Assembly (NCBI RefSeq): GCF_000003815.2
Contig: NC_049979.1
Location: forward strand, 11,201,381-11,265,380
Direction: 5' to 3'
From: Branchiostoma floridae
Taxonomy: Eukaryota; Chordata; Leptocardii; Amphioxiformes; Branchiostomatidae
DNA length: 64,000 bases
A model generated the notes under the pieces. The model was not told the DNA's origin, ran no database searches, and saw only the letters and a program-made list of their open reading frames with translations. This document shows, piece by piece, positions 1 to 10,500 of the stretch. Within the stretch, counting starts at the first letter, position 1. Every line of letters begins with the position of its first letter. A program made the position numbers and the translations under genes.

Positions 1-479
1 GTTTTCTCTCTGTCTGTGAAGTCTTCAAGTAGCTTTTTGAAAAGTACTATCAGCTTAAGAAGATATACAGATCTCGAGCCATTGCGAACGTTACAAAAAT
101 GTGAAGACAGATGTCTAGTTGGTTGGAATTTTTGTATGACATCCCATTGTGGCTTAGCTGAAATAGCTTGAAAATGCAAAATACTATTTAGATGTTGTGG
201 ATTTTTGTTGATTACAGGTAAGGAATATTGATGTATGATTTCTCACGCAAATCATGCTATTAGTCATATTGATAAACAACTTTTGATCAACATAGCGTAA
301 AATATGCTTATAGTATCGTGCTGTTTTCAGACAACTCAAGGTTGGAAACAATGCGGAATAGTGAGTCTTGTAATGTTCATGTCATGTTACTGTCTGCTAA
401 CTAATGTGTGCACCTTACATTTTCCTCAGGGCCTGTCAGTCCAGAGCATCAGCGGTCTGTCTAGTCTGCTCATTCTTTA

Positions 480-1215
480 CTTCTTCTTCTTCTTTCGGTT
501 AGGCTGCCAACCTCATCTTTTTGAGGATTCTGCAGCCGTGGCAACATGGAGAGGTTCACTGCGCAGACTAAGGGGGATTATATTTTGGATTTAAACATAG
601 ACAAGGATGGCGATAGCGCCACCTCCGCTGGGAGGCCGTTCCAGTCTCTAATTGTACGTGGGAAGAAGGCATTTTGCCTGTATTGGGTTCTACTAGTCGG
701 TACCTTGTATGCTGCGGGATGGGTCGATCTCGAACTTCTAGCTTGTGGAGTGGGACTCGTTTTGCAGTTAATAGCCAGTTCCCCTGAGTGGTATTTATAA
801 AAAGTGACCAATCTGGCCCTCCGTCGTCTCTCCTGGAGTGTTGGCCACTCAAGGTCGTGAAGCATTACGCTGACACTGGAGGACCGTCGATACCTGTTTG
901 ACACCCACCGGGCAGCCCTACGCTGGACCGCTTCGAGCTTCGCTATATCCTTTGCTGCATAGGGGTCCCAAACGGGACTAGCAAATTCTAGTAGTGGTCG
1001 GACTAATGTAACATAAGCAAGGTTTTTTATCTTTTTGGATCCTACCTTTATGTTTCTTCTCAGAAAACCTAAGGTTCTGCTGGCCTTGTTGGTGATGTTT
1101 GCGATGTGCGTACTCCAAGTGAGATTGTAGGTAATTGTCACTCCTAGATACTTGGCTTCCTTGGTTGAGACAAGAGTGTGACCATGAAGTTTGTAGTTCA
1201 TTGTTTGGGGGGACC
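480..1215 (-). mobile_element. 5'-truncated CR1-like LINE, C-terminal end of reverse transcriptase ORF
   Basis: The minus strand has an open frame of 207 codons from 1201 to a stop at 578. It carries the classic C-terminal end of non-LTR reverse transcriptase: YLGVTI, W..HI..I..KA...LGFLRRN, LVRPLLEFASPVWDPY, LE.VQRRAARWV, and a final FFPRTIRDWNGLP motif. The palm catalytic motif (YADD) is absent, so the copy is 5' truncated near 1201-1215. After the stop come about 85 bases and then a (GAA)n tail (TTC repeat at 481-494 on the + strand), the short microsatellite tail typical of CR1-clade elements. The frame is undamaged, which suggests a fairly young insertion. It lies in a papilin intron in antisense orientation. 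The exact clade (CR1 or a sister such as Crack) is not resolved. Confidence 0.85.
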
Positions 1216-1364
1216 CTCTTCCTTGTCTCTTTGATGCTCTCTTTCCATCTTCTTCTTGTCCTTCCTCTTTATTCGTAACACTACAGTTTGTATTTGTACA
1301 GAGCTACTTGTGGTGCAAATTGGAGAACAGATGTGATTAACTTGTTCTGTTTCCTTTCTCTCAG

Positions 1365-1580
1365 CTGAAGCCCCCAGACTTGGGACTGATGGGTCTGGTC
1401 CGTCACAAGTCATCGATGACTGCGGGTTCTCTGAGTTTGGCTGCTGCATGGACGGGTACACTGCTGCTGAGGGGCCCTTCAAGGCGGGGTGCCCGCCCCT
1501 GGGGTGTGAGGGGTCGGAGTTTGGCTGCTGCCCGGACGGGGAGAGACCAGCTCAGGGCCCTGACTACCATGGATGCACAG
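1365..1580 (+). CDS. PAPLN: Papilin exon: Cys-rich cassettes 1 and 2
   Basis: The acceptor is a strong pyrimidine tract ending in TCTCTCAG at 1364; the donor is GTTTGT at 1581; phases are 1 and 1. It encodes an acidic lead-in (VIDDC) followed by two tandem modules of the pattern C-x4-FGCC-x-DG-x(5-6)-GP-x(3)-GC, seen as SEFGCCMDGYTAAEGP and SEFGCCPDGERPAQGP. Six such modules occur in the gene. Four Cys per module suggests a small disulphide fold. This type of repeat is associated with papilin, but its structure and partner are not known to me. The exon that should precede it was not identified with confidence. Confidence 0.85.
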
Positions 1581-4500
1581 GTTTGTACAAGTGGACACAG
1601 AAGGTGGAGTCCACCTTTTATGAATGTCGACTTCAAAGCTTTCTCAGTCTAGCTCATAAGGATCTTGATCAAACAGACAAAGCTGACGTGATAATAAAAG
1701 ATGTCTCAAAGAGGACATGTGTTAGTCCACATGTAAGATGTAATTTGGTAAAGAAAAATAGATTGAAGTATTTAATGTATTATAATAGCTTTGCCCAACG
1801 TTACTACCAGAAGCTAGTATCAGTGGATGATAAAGCATTTAGTTTTTTGAGATAATCACAATGGCACAACTAAGATGAGGCATATCATAGTAGTCATGGA
1901 AAGGTCCTAAGTGAGTTTTGTAAAGTGAGTGAGACGGTGAATTAAGATGACACACAATGGTGTCAATTAGAAAATGTTGCAAGATAATATTTGGTGATTG
2001 TTACACTTTTGCTTAACACTCAAACTCAAATTTTGTCTGAATATCTCCATTCCTACCCTGTAGATGGCTGCACAGACACAGAACATGGCTGTTGCCCAGA
2101 CGGCATTTCAGCGGCAACAGGCCCGTTTAACGAGGGCTGCCCCGACGACCCCTACAGTAATGCCATCATCCCCTGTGAGTGGACGACGTTTGGATGCTGT
2201 CCTGACGGTGTGACGGAAGCATACGGACTGAACCACCAGGGCTGTGGGGAGGAGAAGCCTTGCTGGACCACTGAGTTTGGCTGCTGCTCAGATGGAGACA
2301 CACCTGCAGGACCCCAGGTTGAAGACTGTCCAGGTAGGACTTTAACTTCTCATTGTAAAAAGGATAATTGATAATATGTGCTCTACAATTAATTTGGTTT
2401 GCTCACTTCTCACAGTCTTATTACTTCAAACTGCCTGTAAACAAGCATGCTTAGGCTGAAATACACCATTTCCCTTTTCTGTCTTGTTAAATGATTCAGT
2501 CTATGTTTGTTGTTGTTCCTTGTAGAAGTTGATGTTTGCCAGCTCCCCAGAGACACCGGCCCCTGTTCCCAGTGGGAAGAGGCTTGGTACTACGACGCCA
2601 ATACGAAGAGCTGCACGCAGTTTTGGTACGGGTCGTGTGGGGGAAACGGCAACAGGTACAAAAGCCAGGAGGAGTGCCAGAACACTTGTGAACTTCTGAA
2701 AGTCAACCCAAGAGAAGGTATGCAATCAAACCCCCAACAATTATTCACTACACGTATTAGTGAGAAGTCCTGTATAGAAGATGAAAGAAATTAGAGAATA
2801 ATTGCTGGCTGCACATTTTGAAGGACATCTTATGTAGCATACATACTGTAATCAAATTGTTCTGTAATTCTTTTTCACTAATGGTGTCAAGTACTGTACC
2901 AGAACTGAAAGATACTTTGTGTGAAAATGTGAAAAAGTTTTAAAAGCCCCCACAGTCCAATAAAGGCGTTTTGTTGTCTCTTCTGGTTGGCAGTGATCTG
3001 CGTGCAGCCTGTCGACCCTGGCCCATGTTTCGGTGCCTTCCGTAACTGGCACTACGATCAGTCTGCTCAGGAGTGCCGGGAGTTTGTGTACGGTGGTTGC
3101 CAGGGAAACCAGAACAGGTTCTCTTCGCTGAGGGACTGCGTGGACCTGTGTGGAGGAGACGGTAAGTCTTTATTCTCAAGTACCTTATTCAATAAGGTTG
3201 TGTTCAGTGCTGTTTAGTGTGTGTGTGAATGAGTTGTGGACTTGAAAAGCTTTCGATGGACCTTAATGATATTTGGTATGTAGGAAGATGGTACTGAAGC
3301 AGAACTACCATTTTTTTGTATCTTGTCTTTGCTTCAAATACTCTTTCTTGATTGCCAAAAGAATTATGACAATTCTTTGTAAAGTGCAAAGAGCTGCTAC
3401 ATATAATACATAGGCAATACATGTACAAATGTATAACACTAAAAGTCTAGTGGCACATGAGCCTGGGTACATATGAAGCACTTCAAAAGCTTCAAAAGCA
3501 TCACTACTGAGTCCATCAGTCAATCATGACTTCCTTTAGATTTTTATCTTTTAGAAATTTGAATAACTATATGCCTATTTAGAGCAACATATACCATGTG
3601 CACCATAACCCAAAGAGGTTGAGAAATAAGGAACCTCAAGTTTAACTCCACAACTCATTGGTGCACCTGTGTAATCAGGTCACCTTCAGACCTTGACCTG
3701 TACCCGCCCCTCCCCTCTCCTCTCCACAGGAGCGGTAATGAGGCAGCCCTGCCCTCTTTCTGCACAATAGGAAACCTCCCTCCAGAAAAGTATGGGAGCA
3801 CACAAGTAATAACTATAGCAGCTGGCAGCATGTAGACTTGGCCATTGATCTTAGAGATATATGTGAAACATAATCACACACCAGGGTTGTTCCAACCTTT
3901 TCTGTGACAGTCCTACTTATTCTTGGGGAATCCTTGTGGTTGATTTTTGCCATCAACAAATGTGTCATTTTAAGCTTACCAAAAATCATTTACAAATTGT
4001 TAGTTTTTATATAATATTGTAGAAGGGGTGAAGTTTTTTTTATTCCAACAACAAACATGCATTCAATTTCATTTCTGTCCTGGGACAGAGGGACAGGTTC
4101 TTGAGTAATTCCTATCAGTTCTCTAGTAGCACTCATCTTTTTTTTTTTTACTCTTTTTAAGCTTCTTACTTTCATCTTCATTATGTCCTATTTTGTAATA
4201 AAATCTTTTGGACTCTTTTCCCAAATGGTGTTTTCCTTCAGCCATTATGTGTAACACAGAAGCCATACAGGAGTAATTGATACAGCCACCTACATGGAAC
4301 AGAAGCCAAAAGGATAAACGGGTTGTCACCTCCTGGAGACCCCCACAGTTTGTTGACACACTGATTGTCAAGGCTTATTTGTCTCCACACCCTCAGGCCC
4401 ACAGGGGGTCTTGGGAAATGGCTTCCAGGTGCTGCCCTGGTTTTGGGTACTGTAAATTCATATTTGTTGGCGGGGACTTAAATTTCACAATTGGAGGCAA

Positions 4501-7500
4501 AAAGAGGTTTTTGCAGTGTACAAAGTTGCAGTTAAAACAAGTTTGTAGTACTGTAGAACTTCAATGTAGATGCGTTGTTGCAGTGTTATATTTTCTCAGT
4601 GGAGATGTCACTGTGAGTAAAACCACTGCTAAAATTTAAAGGTCTACTGTCATGGGTCTTTGGATCAAAGGGTGGCTTTGGTTTCTATAGGAAAAGTGTT
4701 TCTTTTGAATGTTGCTGACACCTCCCACCCCTGTGTTTAATAGCTTGCCAGGGGCTAGTTGATAGGAGCTAGGCTCCAACATCAGCAGCAGCTTGTTGCA
4801 GTAAGGAGTTGTATGTCAGAAACACTGGGCAAAAGTTTATTTTGGCATGAATGCAGAAAATGTAATTTACAATGTGAATCTCTAAGTTTGATCTCCTTCA
4901 AAGTAGCACACTCTCCAGTTTTCTTTCTTTTGACATGACTTCATTGTTTTGCAGACTCCTATACTAGCCTTGGAGCATGGCTATCTCCAGGATGGAAATT
5001 TGCTTCTTGGGATAGGATTGAAAAATATTTCAGTCATATTTATACCTAACAGCCTGTGGTCCCATTACAGTTGCATGCTGGAATACTTAAATAAGTAGCA
5101 GGAGATATGTTGTCTGCATGTACCCCAGATGTGTTGATGGTAACCCCTGTGTTTCCCCTGCAGATATGTTGATGGTATTACCCGTGTTCCTCTGCAGATG
5201 TGTTGATGGTAACCCCAGTGTTCCCCCTGCAGATGTGTTGATGGTAACCCCTGTGTTCCCCTTGCAGATGTGTTGATGGTAACCCCTGTGTACCCCTGCA
5301 GATGTGTTGATGGTAACCCCTATGTTTCCCCTGCAGATGTGTTGATGGTAACCCCTGTGTTCCCCCTGCAGATGTGTTGATGGTAACCCCTGTGTACCCC
5401 TGCAGATGTGTTGATGGTAACCCCTATGTTTCCCCTGCAGATGTGTTGATGGTAACCCCTATGTTTCCCCTGCAGATGTGTTGATGGTAACCCCTGTGTT
5501 TCCCCTGCAGATGTGTTGATGGTAACCCCTGTGTTCCCCCTGCAGATGTGTTGATGGTAACCCCTATGTTTCCCCTGCAGATGTGTTGATGGTAACCCCT
5601 ATGTTTCCCCTGCAGATGTGTTGATGGTAACTCCTATGTTTCCCCTGCAGATGTGTTGATGGTAACCCCTGTGTTCCCCCTGCAGATGTGTTGATGGTAA
5701 CTCCTTTGTTCCCCCTGCAGCCTCCATCATCTGTGACCTTCCCCGTGCCCCCGGGTCGTGCCACGGGTCCATCCCCAGGTGGTACTTTGACAGGGAGGAG
5801 GGAAGGTGCACCAAGTTCCTGTACGGCGGTTGCCGTGGCAACGAGAACAGGTTCGAGTCATTCCAGGACTGCCAGTCAACCTGTGGAGGGCCAGAGGTCA
5901 TGGAGGTCACCAACAATGAAGGTACGGATGCGGTCCTGCCTGTGTATGAGCTGACATACTTTTGTTTTTTGCAGGAGATATAATGTAAAATTTTCCCACT
6001 TTTTCTTAGTGCTAATTCACCTTTATCTCCTGAGTAACCTCTGTCCTTTTTTATTTAAAGCAGGGTAGTTAAGAATATTATAACAAGGTAGCTCGCGTTT
6101 TTCAACAGATGGTGGATTCAAACTGCAATATTTTCAAAATAGTGCACTTCGAAACTAACTTTGCTTTCCTAATTACCCTGTTTTGAAAAACAACAGATAT
6201 ACAGATATAAGTTACCCCTTTGGTAATGGGGAACTAGCCCCAATCAATGTTACTGTTCCCTAACCTATAGTGAGCAGTTTGAAATTGATATTCTTATTGT
6301 CACAGAAAGCATAATTGTCATAATAAAAAGTCCTAATTGTTGAAGAGTACACTCTCAGTCACTGACAAAAGACAAAGGATGATGTCTGAAACTGATCTTG
6401 TTGCTTGATTTACATGTGACTTTTGTATTAAGTTGGCGTTAGACTATTTGCTTAACCAATACTCTGACAGTGTCAAATGTGAGACCTTAATATCCATTCA
6501 CATCCGCACAGTGCTTGAGGATGTGACTCAATCCCCCATTTTTTCTGATGGGTCAGGGTCAGCAGATGAGAACAGTAAGTCTAAATGTTCTACTAGCCCC
6601 ACCCCAACCTTCCCCACATGTGTACTGGTAGCTCTAACCATTAGCTTTCCTTATACCCCTTTCACACAGTCGATGAGATTCAATCATAGTTGTTGATTGG
6701 CAGAAGGTTGACATATTCCAAATCAACAGAGGGTTGCATAGCACAATAATTTTTTTGCCTAAAAATCGTCCCCTAGGTTATCATATTTCATGGAGCTCGG
6801 TAACCTACAACCATTGGCCAATCCCTAAAAATTGTACAATAATATATTGAGAGATTACCGTCCACATTGCTACAGAAAATGTCATTTAGAGATCTCAGAC
6901 TTGTCAGCCAATTGACTTCCATACACTGTGTGACAGGAGTATTATGCCTAACAGGTTTTCCTTTAGCCAATGGCAACAGACTGATACCTTATACCTTACA
7001 CCTACAGAGAAGTTGTAGCAGTCATAGATGTAGCATAGTGAGTGACACCTGTATGTGTAAATCTTTTTTTTTCTTTCTTTGATTATCCCAATCAGCTGCA
7101 CTATCCAACAGACTGCTTCTGCTCTGGACAAAGAAAAGAATGTTGTTTGACATGTACATTTGGAATACATTGTTTAAAACGTATTGTAGTTACTTGTGAA
7201 CACAAAATTTGTACTGTTATGCTGACAAGTTAAAGCAACGGAGTCCATGTTGATTTCTGATATCCCATCTGTACAGATCCATTCTATGAGTATGAGGATG
7301 ATCTCTTCCAGCCTGTTCCTACTGTGGTTTATGAGGATACAAGTAAGTCAGGTGACCCTCCGTCTACTCTGAGCTGCCAGGATAGCTGCTTCTATCTCCA
7401 GCTGCTGCTGCCAATGTCATATGCTATGCAACAAACATAAGTCCTAGACCATCATGTTAAGGGCGAAGGCTAACAGGCATTGCCAAGGGAATTCAGCATT

Positions 7501-10500
7501 CTGAAGAATGATGCCCTGGTTCATCTTGCTTCCATCAGTTGCTGTCTGCTATTAGTTTGCTGCTGCACTAACTTCATCTGCATTGCTTACAGATCATGTC
7601 TGGCTGCCCATGTAATAGATAATGGACTTGTTCATCTGTTGTTGATGTTGATACAATATTATAAGTCCTAATTACATATTGATAGGATGCTCTTAGCTAC
7701 TTTCAGTACATCACACATAAGCCTGGCACAAGCAGTTCCTCCCCATGCCTCTTCAACAGTTACACCATTAACAATTCTCATTAAATCTCATCAACTACTA
7801 GTACATCATTGCCATCAGAGCAAAATAAAACATTTATGTTACTTTGTGAACTGTTTTGTTTAGAAACTTCACAACAAAACAAATTGAACGTACATTCTTA
7901 TCTGCCTCATTCAGATGTGTGCAACTTGCCCATGAAGATCGGTCCATGTAGGATGTCCAAGAGGAGATGGTACTACGACTCCTTCACCAAACTGTGCACA
8001 GAGTTCATCTACGGAGGCTGCAGAGGCAACGCTAACAACTTCGACACCCTGCAGCAGTGTCGACAGGCCTGTGGGCCTGCAGCTAGTGCAGGTACATTAC
8101 TGGAGTCAGAAATTTTAACATAGATTAAACAACTGGTATTAATATTGCTACTTGTTAGATTATTCCTCTGAGTTATAGAAAATCCCAACATGATTGAGGG
8201 CCATATCCATCATTTCAACTTGAAGATATTAATGAAACGTGATCATTGTGTAGCCAGATAAGGCAATTTGCAATGATTTTATTTCCTTGTTTCTTGTATA
8301 AAAAGCTTAATTACTCTTCAGATACCCTTTTGATGACAGCTTAAATATTGTAGCAGGCTGGCCAACAATCTATATTTGTACTACAACTAAACCTATCATA
8401 AGTTAGGTTTACATGACTTTTCTATCCTCATAGACATAAACTTTAACATATTTCAATGTACACGTAGATAGATACCTCTCTTTAAAAATTGTCAATCTGT
8501 TTGTTTATTATCTCCAGGAGACCTGACGATCTATGTGACAGATGCCCCGCCCTCCATCCAGGGTAGCAGAGATGACAGTGATGTGGAGCTGTTGTGTGGC
8601 TCCTCTGAGTGGGGCTGCTGTCAGGACGGCATCACCTTCGCACTGGGGCCGGACAAAGAGGGATGCAGAGCCATCAATGGTCAGCTGTTGTTATTTGTTG
8701 ATAGTTATCCAACTGTGTAGAGTTTCTATCCAGATTATGCTCTAAGATTTTGAGCTTTTCTGCATGTCAGCTTTTATTGGGGACGTTCCTCAGATAGGGC
8801 CTTAAATGGAGCTCCTATATTTGAAGAATGGCACGCCTCGAGCATGTAAAAGAACCCACCATACTTTAGAAAAAGAGTAGGGTACATTCCAGTGTAGGTG
8901 GATCACATTAAGCTGTATGGATATGCAGTTTGTACTACATTACAGACCTGGTGTGTTACTCCTGGCTGTTTACTGAGTATGCAATGATAAACAAAAAGAT
9001 CTGCTGTTGGAATTTCCTACAGTTTGCAAACAAAGTAAGAGGTACAGCTGACAAAGTACATTTGCAGGTACAAAAATTTTGTTTTCGTTTGTGTCATTCC
9101 CTTTGATTCATGCTCGCTAACTTGCTCTTTTGTTCAATCAGAGCTTGGGGAGATCCTTGGTCCCAACATCATCAACACACGGCCGGGCAGCACGGTAACT
9201 CTGTCCTGCCACGCCGAGTCCGACCTCCCCCTCACCACAACCTGGTCCTCACGCACTCACACTGACTTCCTGCAGAGCCCCAGGTATGTCCTCTTCATCT
9301 GAGATCACTCTCTCACTTTGTTTTATGGAGGGTTGTATGAGGTTCCTTACAACAAATTTATGCTGAATTCTGGAGCACCTCCAATGTAGTGCAAGGAGGG
9401 CAAGTACACATTTTTTTTATTCACCTTACAATGTACAATATTTCATTCCATGATACCAGTAATCTTAAAAGATATTTCTATCCAATGCCAGGTTCCGCGA
9501 CCTTGCGGGAGGGGTGCTGGAGGTTGTACAAGTGGAGCCAGCTGACAGTGGGACGTACACCTGCCTGGTTACTAACGGCTTCAGCACTCCCAGGACTAAG
9601 GACATCCAGCTGAATGTTCTGGGTTGGTAACCACACACTCACATGGCATTGATATTACTCTCAAGCACAAGGATTCTTTTAAGTTTGCCAACATCTTGAG
9701 AACTTTTGAGATTTTCCCTCGTCTTATTTAGTTAATGATGCTTCTGTGACTCATTAAGTTTGTAAGTCAATATGTCAGTTCTCAGCTACACAAGGGAATT
9801 TCTGCCAACATTTTCGTACACTTTCAGCTTCCTTCTGCTGAGTTCATAAGGCTTATGAAATGTAGGGGAAAGGTAGCAGAAAGGTGGACAGACAAAATCT
9901 CTTCAGCTTAGTTGTAAAGTTTGAGCTTTGTTCCAACACAGAATTAAAACAATCACAGATCAGAATTTTCAATCTCTTAGACATTCATCAGAGGTCCAAT
10001 TCACTGCGCTGAGTGAAATTCAAAGTCATCATCATGTTTTCTTTGTGTTGAAAGAAGTGTTGAAACAAAGCTCAAAATTAACACAGAACTATGAATTCTA
10101 CCAACACAGATGAATCTTCAATTGAATATCCCTTTGAACCCATTACATTCTATGATGCATGCTGTAAGAGAAGAGCGACTGGCTATACCATGACTTGTGA
10201 ATGGTGCCATTTTTATCCCAGTTCCAACTGTCATCATCCCTGACCAAACCAACTACGTCTCCCGGGTGGGTGAAACCACCAGGCTGGACTGTAGGGCAGA
10301 GGGAACCCCCACACCTCAGGTACACTTATTGGTATGATTCTAACAGTGGTGTAGATATGTAGGGGAGAATAAGATTAGACATAGTCACTCTTTGCTTGCT
10401 TGGTCTCTACTGTGATTGACAGACCTGGGGTCTGGTCCCTTTATTATTAAACCCTTATCAGAAACAAGTTTGGACCACCTATAGCCAGTGTTATTGATCT

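Larger units (their letters stand above)
3162..5125 (+). other. Papilin intron before Kunitz 3, first part
   Basis: No exon was recognised here. It contains an antisense LINE-tail-like stretch at about 3232-3300, a CT-rich block at 3708-3728 ending in CCACAGG that could be mistaken for an acceptor, and a possible MITE-like repeat at about 4447-4640 that begins TACTGTAAATTCAT. The remaining sequence shows no coding pattern or tandem structure. Confidence 0.6.

Noticed and set aside
331-360. Possible 30-nt phase 1-1 papilin microexon (after TGTTTTCAG, before GTGAGT)
   Set aside because: Splice sites and phase fit, but ten residues without a motif are not enough, and the following candidate at 430 meets a stop. 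Left out of the CDS.
3708-3745. CT-rich tract and CCACAGGAGCGGTAATG resembling an acceptor and a donor
   Set aside because: The implied exon would be 5 nt long, with no support.
5564-5916. Minus-strand ORFs with repeated NTSAGET / HQHICRGN words
   Set aside because: Translation of the 35-bp minisatellite on the wrong strand.
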